Under the pieces are notes generated by a model. It searched no databases. It was not told where the DNA came from and worked only from the letters and a program-made list of their open reading frames with translations. Position numbers and translations under genes: made by a program. From Erysipelotrichaceae bacterium (GTDB lineage Bacteria; Bacillota_I; Bacilli_A; Erysipelotrichales; Erysipelotrichaceae), in NCBI GenBank assembly GCA_022772735.1, contig JALEZD010000009.1, positions 1-64,000 of the forward strand: DNA of 64,000 bases, given 5' to 3'. Positions 16,243-26,085 of this stretch are shown in pieces; the stretch's first letter is position 1, and every line of letters starts with the position of its first letter.

Positions 16243-18771
16243 ATGGAAAAATATACTCCGATGATGGAACAATACCTTTCTGTAAAAAAAGGCTATCTAG
16301 ATGCGATAGTTTTTTATAGATTGGGAGATTTTTATGAAATGTTTTTTGATGATGCAAAAATTGCATCAGTTGAATTAGATCTTGTTTTAACTGGTAAAAA
16401 TGCAGGAGTTAGTGAAAAGGTACCAATGTGTGGAGTCCCTTTTCACTCTGCTAGCTCTTATATACAAAAACTTGTTTCAAGGGGGTACAAGGTTGCGATA
16501 GTTGAGCAACTTGAGGATGCAAGTGCTGCCAAAGGAATTGTTAAACGTGATGTTATTAAAGTTGTAACACCGGGGACAATAATTGATGAAGTTAATGATG
16601 AAAAAAACAGTGTTTATATTTCAAGTGTAGTTGATTATAAATATGGCTATTCTTTTATAATTGTTGAAATGTCAACAGGCGAAACAATATGTAAACAAAT
16701 AGAGCATAATCCTGTTATTTTTATGCAGACGATTTTAAAAAACAACATAAAAGAAGTTGTTTTAAGCGATAATTTCGATGAAAAAATAGTTAAACTTCTA
16801 AGAGAAAATGGAAATATTGTAATTTCTTATTGTGAAAATAAAGAAATTAAAGAAGAGTATAAATTACTTTGTGAAAATTTAAAAGATGAAAGAAATTTAG
16901 AAGCATATGGAATTATGTTGAATTATCTTGAATCAACACAAAAAAGAATGTTGGATCATTTAAGTGTTGTTTTATATGAAAAAGAAGATGAAGTTCTTTA
17001 TATGGATTATGCAACACAACAAAATTTAGAGTTAATTAATCCAATTAGAACTTTTAGTAAAAATGATACACTTTGGACTTTTATGGATAAGTGTGAAAGT
17101 GCAATGGGTTCAAGACTTTTGAAAAAGTGGATTGAAAAACCACTTGTTAATAAAGAGAAAATTGAAAAACGATATGATATTGTTTCTTATTTAATCAGTA
17201 ATTTTTTAGTTTTAGATGATTTAAAAAATCATTTGAGAAATATCTATGATTTACAAAGACTTATAACAAAAATAGCAATGAAAAGTGCTAATGCTTTAGA
17301 TTGTTTAAGACTTTCAAGAACTCTTAAAGAGGTACCATATATTTTTCAAAGTTTGAATGATGATTTATTTAATGAGTATACACAAATCGATACATGTAAT
17401 AATTTATATGAATCACTAAAAGATGCATTTGTTGAAAATCCTCCAGCATTACTCAGAGATGGTGGTATTTTTCAAAGTGGTTATAATGAAGAATTAGATA
17501 AAATTAGAAATATACAAAATGATGGAAAATCATGGATATTACAAGTTGAAGCAAAAGAAAAAGAAAAAACAGGTATAAAGACTTTAAAAATTGGCTACAA
17601 TAGGGTATTTGGATATTATATTGAAGTAAGCAAAGGTGCAACAAATCAAATAAAAGATGAATTTGGATATATTAGAAAACAAACATTGTCAAATGCTGAA
17701 AGATATATAACCCAAGAGTTAAAAGAAAGAGAAGATGAGATTTTACATGCGCAAGAAAGGGCTATAAAACTAGAACAAGAATTATTTGATAATTTATTAG
17801 AAAAAATAAAGTCATTTTTACCAAAACTACAAAAAATTGCAAGTGTACTTGCAGAAATAGATTGTTTTTATGCACTTGCGACAATTAGTAAGGAAAATGG
17901 GTATGTTAGACCTACCTTTAATGATAATTTATTTGAGATAAAACAAGGTAAACACCCAATACTTGATAAAATGATGAAGAAACAAAGATATGTTTCAAAT
18001 GATTTAAAACTAGATAGTAATACAGAAGTAGAAATTATTACTGGTCCAAATATGGGTGGTAAGAGTACTTATATGAGACAAACTGCATTAATAGTTATTA
18101 TGGCTCAAATAGGGTGCTTTGTTCCATGTAAAAGTTGTATAATGCCTCTTTTTGATAAGATATTTACTAGAATTGGCGCAAGTGATGATATCTTAAGTGG
18201 GCAATCTACATTTATGGTAGAAATGATGGAAGCCAATAATGCATTATCTTTTGCGACAAAAAACTCATTAATATTATTTGATGAAATAGGCAGGGGGACT
18301 TCTACTTATGATGGTATGGCTCTTGCGCAAGCTATGATTGAATATATCTCAAGTGTTATACATGCAAAAACATTGTTTTCAACCCATTATCATGAATTAA
18401 CTACTTTATCTGAAAATTTAGATAATGTGAAAAATGTACACGTAGAAGTTTTTGAAGATGATGATAAGATAACTTTTATGTATAAAGTAAAAGATGGAGT
18501 TGCGAAAAGGTCTTATGGTATAAATGTTGCTAAACTTGCAAATCTACCTAGCAGTGTAATTGATAGAGCAAAAACTCTTTTAAAAGATTTAGAAAGTAAA
18601 AAAAGAGTTGTTCAACAATCATATCAAATAGTAGAAATGGTTAAATCTAATGATGAAGAAAGTAAAGTTATTGATATGTTGAATAGTGTTGATATAGATG
18701 ATATGAGCGCTAAGGAAGCATTAAATATGCTTTATGATTTAAAGGAAGTAATAAAAAATGGCAAAGATTAA
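16243..18771 (+). CDS. mutS: DNA mismatch repair protein MutS
   Basis: The 842-residue protein has the mismatch-binding Phe-Tyr-Glu in GDFYEMFF (about 28-35), connector and core lever domains, the Walker A GPNMGGKST (601-609) and Walker B DEIGRGTSTYDG (about 680-691), and a C-terminal dimer region. It recognises mispaired bases and recruits MutL. Length is near that of Bacillus MutS. It overlaps mutL by 14 bases, forming a mutS-mutL-miaA-tcdA operon. AAGGGGAG precedes the ATG. Confidence 0.98.
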   Translation: MEKYTPMMEQYLSVKKGYLDAIVFYRLGDFYEMFFDDAKIASVELDLVLTGKNAGVSEKVPMCGVPFHSASSYIQKLVSRGYKVAIVEQLEDASAAKGIVKRDVIKVVTPGTIIDEVNDEKNSVYISSVVDYKYGYSFIIVEMSTGETICKQIEHNPVIFMQTILKNNIKEVVLSDNFDEKIVKLLRENGNIVISYCENKEIKEEYKLLCENLKDERNLEAYGIMLNYLESTQKRMLDHLSVVLYEKEDEVLYMDYATQQNLELINPIRTFSKNDTLWTFMDKCESAMGSRLLKKWIEKPLVNKEKIEKRYDIVSYLISNFLVLDDLKNHLRNIYDLQRLITKIAMKSANALDCLRLSRTLKEVPYIFQSLNDDLFNEYTQIDTCNNLYESLKDAFVENPPALLRDGGIFQSGYNEELDKIRNIQNDGKSWILQVEAKEKEKTGIKTLKIGYNRVFGYYIEVSKGATNQIKDEFGYIRKQTLSNAERYITQELKEREDEILHAQERAIKLEQELFDNLLEKIKSFLPKLQKIASVLAEIDCFYALATISKENGYVRPTFNDNLFEIKQGKHPILDKMMKKQRYVSNDLKLDSNTEVEIITGPNMGGKSTYMRQTALIVIMAQIGCFVPCKSCIMPLFDKIFTRIGASDDILSGQSTFMVEMMEANNALSFATKNSLILFDEIGRGTSTYDGMALAQAMIEYISSVIHAKTLFSTHYHELTTLSENLDNVKNVHVEVFEDDDKITFMYKVKDGVAKRSYGINVAKLANLPSSVIDRAKTLLKDLESKKRVVQQSYQIVEMVKSNDEESKVIDMLNSVDIDDMSAKEALNMLYDLKEVIKNGKD

Positions 18772-20506
18772 GTTGTTGAATGAGCAATTAACAAATATGA
18801 TTGCGGCAGGGGAAGTTGTAGAAAGACCAAGTGGTATTGTAAAAGAATTAATTGAAAATTCATTGGATGCAGGTTCAAAAAATATTTTGGTTAAAGTTGT
18901 TGATGGTGGAATTAAATATATTCAAGTTGTTGATGATGGAGAAGGTATGGATAAAGAAGATGCTGTTATGGCATTTGAAAGACATGCTACAAGCAAAATA
19001 TTTAAACCAAATGATTTGTGGGAAATTGATTCATTTGGATTTAGAGGAGAAGCACTACCGTCTATTGCAAGTGTTTCTCATGTGGTAATGCTGACTAACA
19101 ATAAAAATGAAGGTAGTAAAGTTGAAATAAACTATGGAGAAAAGGTTTATGTTGGTCCTTATGGTTGTAATGAAGGATGCGATATTACAATTACTGAACT
19201 GTTTTATAAAACTCCTGCAAGACTTAAACATTTAAAAAGTCCTGCATATGAAAATTCTTTAATAAATGATATTGTAGTTAAATTTGCTTTATCAAATCCT
19301 AATGTTAGTTTTACATTTATTTCTGATGAAAAAGAAGCATTTAAAAGTAGTGGAAATGGAGATTTATTAGAAATTATTTTTAAACTTTATGGTAGAGATA
19401 TTGTAAAAAGTGCAATAAAAATTGATGAAGAAGATTTTGATTATAAATTAAGTGGATATATGATTCAACCACAACATACAAGAGCAAACAGAAATGCAAT
19501 ATCTATATTTATGAATAGTAGAATGGTTAGACCATACAAAATTCAAAAAGCAATAATTGATAGCTATAGTGACTATATACCAAATGATCGTTTCCCAATA
19601 GTTGTATTAAACATTGAAATGGATAGAAAACTGATAGATGTAAATGTTCATCCAAGTAAATGGGAAGTTAGACTTTCTAAACAAGCACAACTAGAAATGT
19701 TAATTAGGGAAAGATTTGCAAGGCTATTATCTAAAGATATTAAACCTTTCACTATTGATATTGTTAATAAACCAAAAGAAAAAGTAGAGACTATTTCTTT
19801 TATAAATGAATTAGTAAATAATCAAAGTGATAATAATGAAATTGTTAAGGAAACTCTTATAAAAGAAGAAATAAAAGAATTTAAAAAAGATGATTTTTAC
19901 AATGAAGAGTATACATCTGTTGTAGAAGAAAAAAATTTCCCTCAAATGAGAGTTATTGGTCAATTTCATGGGAAGTTTATCCTTGCTGAAGGATATGAAG
20001 GATTGTATGTTATTGATCAACATGCTGCACAAGAAAGAGTTCATTTTGAAGAAATATCAGATAAATTATCAAAAAATGTTGGGTATTTTGAACTTTTGCT
20101 TCCAATAATGATAAATACAACTAGTGATGTTGTTTCAAGGATAAATGAGCTTAATGATTTTTCTAGCAATTTTAATATAGAATTTGAAATTTTTGGTAAT
20201 GATAGTCTTATTGTTCACAAACTACCATTATGGCTTCAAAATATTGAACATAAATCGTTTCTAAATGATTTGATTGATTATTTTAAAGAAGATAAAAAAA
20301 TAAATAAATTAGATGTTTTAAGACATAAAATAGCTACAATGGCGTGTCATCATAGCATTAGATTTAATAGAATATTATCTAAAGAAGAGATGCAGCAGGT
20401 TGTTGATGAATTAAAGATTTGTAGGCAACCATTTCAATGTCCACATGGTAGACCAACATTTGTACTTATTGAAGATTATTATCTTGAAAGAGAGTTTTTA
20501 AGATGA
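18758..20506 (+). CDS. mutL: DNA mismatch repair protein MutL with endonuclease site
   Basis: The 582-residue protein has the N-terminal GHKL ATPase motifs ENSLDAG, DDGEGM and GFRGEAL. Its C-terminal dimerisation domain carries the endonuclease motif DQHAAQERVHFEE (from residue 420), ACHHS and CPHGRP. It is therefore a nicking MutL of the non-methyl-directed type usual in Bacillota. A low-complexity acidic/lysine linker (about 350-390) joins the two halves. Its start lies inside the end of mutS, with AAGGAAG upstream; its stop overlaps miaA. Confidence 0.98.
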   Translation: MAKIKLLNEQLTNMIAAGEVVERPSGIVKELIENSLDAGSKNILVKVVDGGIKYIQVVDDGEGMDKEDAVMAFERHATSKIFKPNDLWEIDSFGFRGEALPSIASVSHVVMLTNNKNEGSKVEINYGEKVYVGPYGCNEGCDITITELFYKTPARLKHLKSPAYENSLINDIVVKFALSNPNVSFTFISDEKEAFKSSGNGDLLEIIFKLYGRDIVKSAIKIDEEDFDYKLSGYMIQPQHTRANRNAISIFMNSRMVRPYKIQKAIIDSYSDYIPNDRFPIVVLNIEMDRKLIDVNVHPSKWEVRLSKQAQLEMLIRERFARLLSKDIKPFTIDIVNKPKEKVETISFINELVNNQSDNNEIVKETLIKEEIKEFKKDDFYNEEYTSVVEEKNFPQMRVIGQFHGKFILAEGYEGLYVIDQHAAQERVHFEEISDKLSKNVGYFELLLPIMINTTSDVVSRINELNDFSSNFNIEFEIFGNDSLIVHKLPLWLQNIEHKSFLNDLIDYFKEDKKINKLDVLRHKIATMACHHSIRFNRILSKEEMQQVVDELKICRQPFQCPHGRPTFVLIEDYYLEREFLR

Positions 20507-21423
20507 AAAAGGTACTGGTTATTGTTGGACCAACAGGTGTTGGTAAGACTAAATTATCAATATTTTTAGCAAAAAAATTTAATGGAGAAATTATTAGTGG
20601 TGATTCAATTCAAGTTTATAAAGGATTAGATATTGGAAGTGCAAAAATATCAGATGTTGAAAAAGACGGAATAAAACATTATGGAATAGATATTCTTTCT
20701 TGTGATGATAACTATAGTGTTTGTGATTTTCAAGTTATGGCTAGAAATCATATTGATGAAATAAGTGGTGTCAATAAGTTACCTATGATAGTTGGTGGTA
20801 CAGGTTTATATATAAAAGCATGTATTTATGATTATGAGTTTGGAGTGCATGATGCCACAGATAGTTTACTTTATGAAGAGTATAATAAAAAAACAAATGA
20901 TGAGCTGTATGAAGAATTATTAACTATTGATGAAAATTCTGCAAAAAAAATTCATAAAAACAACAGAAAAAGAATTATAAGGGCTCTTTTAATTCATAAA
21001 GTTTCAAATGAAAGTAAAAGTGATATTGAAAACCGTCAAAAACATGAAAAGTTATATGATGCATTTATAGTTGGGTGTACAACTGATAGAGAAAAACTTT
21101 ATGAGATTATTAATAAAAGAGTAGATATTATGATGGATTCTGGACTTGAAGATGAAGTAAAAAACTTACTAGAAAAAGGTGTTACATTTGATAATCAATG
21201 TATGCAAGGCATTGGATATAAAGAGTGGAAAGAATATTTTAATGGTAATATAAATTTAGATGAAGTAAAAAACTTAATTAAAAAGAATACTAGAAACTTT
21301 GCGAAAAGACAGTATACATGGTTTAAAAATCAAATGGATGTTAACTGGATTGATGTTAATGATAAAAAATCATTAGATAATTTGGTAAATAAGATAGAGG
21401 TTTGGTATGGACAGAAGACTTGA
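20503..21423 (+). CDS. miaA: tRNA dimethylallyltransferase MiaA
   Basis: The 306-residue protein has the P-loop GPTGVGKTKLS (8-18), the conserved SGDSIQVYKGLDIGSAK (about 34-50), and GGTGLY (about 98-103). It transfers a dimethylallyl group to A37 of tRNAs that read codons starting with U. The ATG overlaps the mutL stop as ATGA, and its end overlaps tcdA by 17 bases, so translation is coupled. This gene often lies next to mutL in bacteria. Confidence 0.97.
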   Translation: MKKVLVIVGPTGVGKTKLSIFLAKKFNGEIISGDSIQVYKGLDIGSAKISDVEKDGIKHYGIDILSCDDNYSVCDFQVMARNHIDEISGVNKLPMIVGGTGLYIKACIYDYEFGVHDATDSLLYEEYNKKTNDELYEELLTIDENSAKKIHKNNRKRIIRALLIHKVSNESKSDIENRQKHEKLYDAFIVGCTTDREKLYEIINKRVDIMMDSGLEDEVKNLLEKGVTFDNQCMQGIGYKEWKEYFNGNINLDEVKNLIKKNTRNFAKRQYTWFKNQMDVNWIDVNDKKSLDNLVNKIEVWYGQKT

Positions 21424-22120
21424 AAGAGTATCACTTAGTATAGGAAATAAAAATCTAGATATACTAAAAAAATCAACGGTTTTAATTATTGGTGTTGGAG
21501 GAGTTGGTTCATATGCTGCAGAAGCATTGGCACGCAGTGGAATTGGTAAATTGATTTTAGTTGATAAAGATAAAGTTGATATTACAAATTTAAACAGACA
21601 AGTGCAAGCTACAAATTATACTGTTGGAAAATCAAAAGTCAAAATGATGAAAGAGAGAATTGAGTCATATTCAGATTGTATTGTTGAAGTTATCGAGGAG
21701 TTTTATAGTAAGGAAATAAACCACATTTTTGATGGTGTTGACTTTGTGATAGATGCGATTGATACAATTACTTCTAAAGTAGACATAATGGAATATTGCA
21801 CAAGAAATAAGGTTAAATTTGTTTCAAGTATGGGTATGGCAAATAGATTTGATCCATCTAAGATAGAATATGTCAACTTAGAAAAAACATATAATGATCC
21901 AGTCGCAAAAATGTGCAGAGAACTCGTTAAAAAAAGAAGAATTAGAGGTAAAATTAAAGTAGTATTTAGCAGTGAACTTCCGCTTAAGCAAACAAAAATT
22001 GTAAATGAAAATGGTAAAACAAGGAAAGAAAAATTACCACCATCAAGTATGGCTTTTGTACCTGGAACAAGCGGTCTGATGTGTGCAAGTGTTGCATTAA
22101 AAACACTAATTGGAGGATAG
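21407..22120 (+). CDS. tcdA: tRNA threonylcarbamoyladenosine dehydratase TcdA
   Basis: The 237-residue E1-like (ThiF/MoeB fold) ATPase has the nucleotide loop IGVGGVGSYAAEALARSG (about 27-44) and the downstream NLNRQ motif. It makes the cyclic form of t6A37 in ANN-decoding tRNAs. Lacking the catalytic-Cys domain of large E1 enzymes, it matches the TcdA/CsdL subgroup in length. It starts inside the miaA end with GAGGTTTGGT upstream, and sits in a run of tRNA/DNA maintenance genes. Confidence 0.93.
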   Translation: MDRRLERVSLSIGNKNLDILKKSTVLIIGVGGVGSYAAEALARSGIGKLILVDKDKVDITNLNRQVQATNYTVGKSKVKMMKERIESYSDCIVEVIEEFYSKEINHIFDGVDFVIDAIDTITSKVDIMEYCTRNKVKFVSSMGMANRFDPSKIEYVNLEKTYNDPVAKMCRELVKKRRIRGKIKVVFSSELPLKQTKIVNENGKTRKEKLPPSSMAFVPGTSGLMCASVALKTLIGG

Positions 22121-22124
22121 ACAC

Positions 22125-23567
22125 ATGAATTTAAAAAAGTATTTAAGAGATAAGAGTATTATTGGGTTTGTATGGTTAATGGCTGGCATTTTGATGATTT
22201 TTCTTTCTAATTTTATACTAAAAAGATTTGAGTTTGTATTTGTTTCTGCATTTTTGTCAATGATACCTATGTTTATAGGAATTGTAAATATTTCTATTGC
22301 AAGTAACTCAAGAATAATTATTGATAAAGCTAAACTGAATGATAAGTTAGATGTCTATGAAGAGGTTGAAAAAGGCAGAAATCTTGGGAATATTATTTTG
22401 ACTGAAAACTATTTAGTAAAAATTAATAAATTTAGCATTATTAATTTATTTAATAAAAAGTTTGTTGAGAAGGTTACTGATACTGAAAAAAACATTATTT
22501 TAAGTGTTCGTTATAAGCCAATCACAAGTTTTAAAACATATGGAACTTTTGAGGAAGTTTATTCAAAAGTGGCTGATTATAAAATAAAAAAAGTTAATAG
22601 TGATTTTAATTATTTTTATGAAATAGATGGTTGGTTAAAAACTAGAAGAACTGATGAAGTTGTTTTTGAAAATAATGTATTTGATAATAACATAATGGAT
22701 AATACAGTAAAAACAATAAATACTATTAAAGAAACTTATTCAGTTAATGATAATAAATCTTCTAAAAATATTATTATAATTATAGCTTTGGTTTTTGTGT
22801 TACTTGGGACAGGTGGTTTTGCATTAATAAAAGCATTTAATAAAAAAACAAATACTATAATTAACACAAGTGAAGATGGATATACCTATGCAAATTTAAT
22901 TGATGATTTAAAAAATGCTACAAACAATAATGAGTATATATCTTATTTTAAAGAAGTTTTTATGCCATCAAAAGGATATGTTAATGTTGAGTATGCTAAA
23001 AATGATAATGGCAAATATGTAGCATTAGTTGATAATTATTCAAATGCAGGGTTTAGTGGTATCATTACATTTTTTGATGCACAGGGTAATGTTGTACATA
23101 CTATTAATGCATTTTATATCAAACCATTTGATTACCAATATATTAAAGAATTTGAAGTTAGCGCTGAAATTGATAGTTATGAAATTAGTAATGAAATTTA
23201 CTTCGAATCTACATTTGAACAACCAGATTTTGATTATGATGCATATTGGACTAACATAAACTCAAAATATACAGTTGGTGTTAAAATTTCTGAAGATGAT
23301 TTAAGTTTAGAAAATGTAATAAAATATGCAAAAAACATGTACTCTTATAACAGCGTTTCACAAATGGGAAGTGAATTAATTTACTTTTATGATGAGACTG
23401 TTCGTGTAAATGATATAAATGGAAGTGAGGAGGAAATTGCTGCATTAATAGAAAATAATACAAAGTATTATGCAGAAGTTAATGCTGTGGAGTTGTATAT
23501 TAAGGTTTTTGAAAAAATTAATGGTAACTTTGAATTGGTAGAAACAATAGATTTTACAAAAAAATAG
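22125..23567 (+). CDS. Unrecognised membrane protein with extracellular C-terminal domain
   Basis: The product is about 480 residues. Two hydrophobic segments near the N-terminus (about 13-31 and 36-55) are followed by a soluble region (about 60-215), a third membrane segment (about 219-241) and a long acidic, Tyr/Asn-rich domain (about 245-480). That last domain should face the opposite side from the soluble region. I recognise no family. The frame is open from a TTG at 22110, but GGAGG eight bases before the ATG at 22125 decides the start. It follows tcdA directly and probably shares the mutSL transcript. Confidence 0.8.
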   Translation: MNLKKYLRDKSIIGFVWLMAGILMIFLSNFILKRFEFVFVSAFLSMIPMFIGIVNISIASNSRIIIDKAKLNDKLDVYEEVEKGRNLGNIILTENYLVKINKFSIINLFNKKFVEKVTDTEKNIILSVRYKPITSFKTYGTFEEVYSKVADYKIKKVNSDFNYFYEIDGWLKTRRTDEVVFENNVFDNNIMDNTVKTINTIKETYSVNDNKSSKNIIIIIALVFVLLGTGGFALIKAFNKKTNTIINTSEDGYTYANLIDDLKNATNNNEYISYFKEVFMPSKGYVNVEYAKNDNGKYVALVDNYSNAGFSGIITFFDAQGNVVHTINAFYIKPFDYQYIKEFEVSAEIDSYEISNEIYFESTFEQPDFDYDAYWTNINSKYTVGVKISEDDLSLENVIKYAKNMYSYNSVSQMGSELIYFYDETVRVNDINGSEEEIAALIENNTKYYAEVNAVELYIKVFEKINGNFELVETIDFTKK

Positions 23568-23581
23568 TGTTAATATATGAT

Positions 23582-23598
23582 TAATTCCTTTGGAATTA
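23582..23598 (+). other. Short intercistronic hairpin
   Basis: TAATTCC pairs perfectly with GGAATTA around TTT, between the membrane protein gene and the Bax-inhibitor gene. No T-run follows, so it is more likely a processing or stability structure than a terminator. Confidence 0.45.
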
Positions 23599-23614
23599 GA
23601 TTGGAGAAAATATT

Positions 23615-24337
23615 ATGAGTGAACAAAATATTTTTCAAGACTTAGACAACATATCTGAAAATTTATTTAAGAAATTTGTTACAAAAACATTTGGTTTAAT
23701 GGGTGTTGGTTTATTGGTTAGTGCCCTTGTTGCATATTTAACTTTTAATGACATTCTAAATGATGGGTTTATTGCAAACTTAGTGTTTGGAAACCAATTT
23801 GGATTTTATGTATTATTTTTTGGACAACTTGGTTTAGCTTTGTTTTTTGGCTTTATGCTTTATAAAATGAACCCTATGATAGCTTATATACTATTCTTTG
23901 TATATTGTACTTTTACGGGTATTACATTTAGTGTTTTACCTCTAGCATATGGAATATATAATGTTTTCTATGCGTTTATATTTACTGCAGTACTATTTAT
24001 ATGTTGTGCAATTATTGGTCATACAACTAGTATTGATATTTCTAAATTTTCAGGATTACTTATTGGTGGATTGTTTACATTAGTTATTATTAGTGTGGTT
24101 TCAATGTTTATAAACTTAGATGGAATTTCACTTATTGTGTGCTATGGAGGAGTAATTATATTCTTAGGAATTACTGCTTGGGATACACAAAAACTTAAGG
24201 CTTATTACGAAATGTATTCTGGTGATGAAGAAATGTTAAGCAGATTAAGTGTTTATGGGGCATTCCAATTGTACTTAGATTTTATCAATTTGTTTATTTA
24301 TATATTAAGAATAATTGGTAGAAGAGGTAAAAAGTAG
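23615..24337 (+). CDS. Bax inhibitor-1/YccA family membrane protein
   Basis: The 240-residue protein has seven hydrophobic segments and the family pattern: an N-terminal cytosolic arm, a helix starting KTFGLMGVGLL, the central ITFSVLPLAYGI region, and the final Asp-containing WDTQKLKAYYE (about 187-197) and LYLDFINLFIYILRIIG (about 217-233). Members act as membrane stress or calcium-leak proteins; the role in this organism is unknown. TTGGAGAA precedes the ATG and a terminator follows. Confidence 0.93.
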   Translation: MSEQNIFQDLDNISENLFKKFVTKTFGLMGVGLLVSALVAYLTFNDILNDGFIANLVFGNQFGFYVLFFGQLGLALFFGFMLYKMNPMIAYILFFVYCTFTGITFSVLPLAYGIYNVFYAFIFTAVLFICCAIIGHTTSIDISKFSGLLIGGLFTLVIISVVSMFINLDGISLIVCYGGVIIFLGITAWDTQKLKAYYEMYSGDEEMLSRLSVYGAFQLYLDFINLFIYILRIIGRRGKK

Positions 24338-24358
24338 CGAGATAATCTCGCTTTTTTT
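24337..24358 (+). terminator. Intrinsic terminator
   Basis: GCGAGA pairs with TCTCGC around a three-base loop, followed by TTTTTTT. It overlaps the end of the Bax-inhibitor gene and closes that transcript. Confidence 0.9.
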
Positions 24359-24480
24359 GTGGGTAAAAATAGATTTTATAATTTAAATTATCATCTAAAG
24401 TTATAATAATTTAGTATTGCTACTTTTTAGTGATTAATTCGCAACATATATCTATAGTTGGTATAATGGAAAATATAATT

Positions 24481-24522
24481 ATTGTGTAAATAAATTACAA
24501 ATTGTAAATTTTTATACACAAT
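24481..24522. promoter_or_regulatory. Nested inverted repeats before the HAD gene
   Basis: An outer pair, ATTGTGTA (24481-24488) and TACACAAT (24515-24522), encloses an inner near-palindrome TTACAA-A-TTGTAA. A TATAAT-like hexamer lies about 20 bases upstream, and the ribosome binding site AAAGGAG lies 12 bases downstream. This could be an operator or a 5' leader structure. Confidence 0.45.
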
Positions 24523-24546
24523 GGTTTAAATAAAGGAGAAACTTGT

Positions 24547-25347
24547 ATGATAAAACTAATTTCAATTGATATGGATGGGACTTTATTAAACGATGATAAA
24601 GAAATATCTTATGAAAATTTAAAATCATTAAAAATGGCTATAGAGAATGGAGTTCATATTGTTATCGCAAGTGGTAGAACATTAAAAGGTATACCTAAAG
24701 AATTAATTGATCTTGGTGTTAGATTTGTAATATCTTCAAATGGTGGAATTGTTTATGATTTAAATAAGAGTGAAATAGTTTCTAGAGAAGGTATTGATAG
24801 TGCAGTTGCATGTAAAATAATTAATGATTTAGATACCTATTCATCAAGAGTTTATTGTAATTATATGGGAGAACACTACTTTACAAAAAATAGTAAAAAA
24901 ACATTTAAAGAAAAGTTTTTTATTGTTGATGATAATAGCTTTTTTGAAAATTTAGGTGAATATTTAATAGATAATAACATTCTTCCAGAAAAAATTGGTA
25001 TTGTTTGTGATAGTAGTGATATTAAAGATGAAATAGTATTACTTCAAAATAAGTATCCTGAACTTACAATTGTTGAAACAAGTCCGTATTCTGTGGAAAT
25101 GACAAATTTAAACATCACAAAAGGAAGTGCATTAAGTAAGATTGCTAGTTATTTAAATATTTCTAGTGAAGAAGTTATGGCTATAGGTGATAGTAATAAT
25201 GATATTGAAATGCTGCAGTATGCAAATATATCTGTTGCGATGGAAAATGCAACACAAAATGTTAAAAATGTTTGTAAGTATTTTACAAGTAATAACAATG
25301 AAGATGGTGTTTCAAAAGCAATAAATAGATTTTTGAAGGTGGTATAA
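24547..25347 (+). CDS. HAD-superfamily phosphatase, Cof type
   Basis: The 266-residue protein begins with the nucleophile motif DMDGTLL (about 8-14) and has motif II SGRT (about 41-44), a long C2 cap (about 80-190) and motif IV GDSNNDIEML (about 215-224). Cof-type enzymes dephosphorylate sugar phosphates or flavin/pyridoxal phosphates; the substrate cannot be told from the sequence. It appears to be transcribed alone behind nested inverted repeats. Confidence 0.92.
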   Translation: MIKLISIDMDGTLLNDDKEISYENLKSLKMAIENGVHIVIASGRTLKGIPKELIDLGVRFVISSNGGIVYDLNKSEIVSREGIDSAVACKIINDLDTYSSRVYCNYMGEHYFTKNSKKTFKEKFFIVDDNSFFENLGEYLIDNNILPEKIGIVCDSSDIKDEIVLLQNKYPELTIVETSPYSVEMTNLNITKGSALSKIASYLNISSEEVMAIGDSNNDIEMLQYANISVAMENATQNVKNVCKYFTSNNNEDGVSKAINRFLKVV

Positions 25348-25407
25348 TTTTATCACCTTGTTTTACTATATACTTTTTAGTTGTTATAATTTTAATAGGT
25401 GATGAAT

Positions 25408-26073
25408 ATGTTTTATACAGATTTTAGATATAGAGATTATTTTCATAAGATATTAGCATTTGAAGTTGATAATTTAACAGATGATCTAAAAGATATTATC
25501 GATATTACAGATGAAGATTGTTATATTTTGTGTACAAATTTCATTGATGCTAATGGAGAGCTTACTTTTGCTGTTTTATCAGTTGGAAATAGTTTTGATA
25601 ATATTACAAAAGGTTTAGAAATTGATAATGAATTAATGACATATAAAGGAATTGATTTGGCATTTTTTGAATGTAAAATTATTAATCCTTCAATAAGAGC
25701 TATCGCAAAAGGATACAACATTATTAAGAAACTTGAAAATACAAATGATGTACTTGAAGAGATAAGAAATGAACACGCTTTAGATTTTGTTAGAAATCCA
25801 TTTTTTCCAGATAAATTACAAGTTAAATATAGTGAAGATACAGACTTGAATATTAATATTACTAAAATTGGTGATTGGTTAATTGAAGGGAAACTTGATG
25901 ATGGGGGATTGGTTAAGGCAATACCATATTCTAGTGGAAATGAAAGAAAGTTAATCACTATTGTTACAAGCAATGATATTAGTGATGTTGAAGAGAAAGC
26001 TTTGGAAGACTTTTTGATTGAAGTATCAAAAGGGATATTTAATATAACAAAAACAAATGAAAGAAAGTCATAG
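25408..26073 (+). CDS. Unrecognised protein paired with CpXC gene
   Basis: The product is about 221 residues, acidic and apparently cytoplasmic. Residues 1-130 alternate strands and helices, and residues 145-215 look like a second small domain. I recognise no family. The frame is open from GTG at 25399, but AGGTGAT is best spaced for the ATG at 25408. It lies 12 bases before the CpXC-domain gene, so the two are almost certainly cotranscribed and may work together. Confidence 0.75.
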   Translation: MFYTDFRYRDYFHKILAFEVDNLTDDLKDIIDITDEDCYILCTNFIDANGELTFAVLSVGNSFDNITKGLEIDNELMTYKGIDLAFFECKIINPSIRAIAKGYNIIKKLENTNDVLEEIRNEHALDFVRNPFFPDKLQVKYSEDTDLNINITKIGDWLIEGKLDDGGLVKAIPYSSGNERKLITIVTSNDISDVEEKALEDFLIEVSKGIFNITKTNERKS

Positions 26074-26085
26074 AATAGAGGTAAC

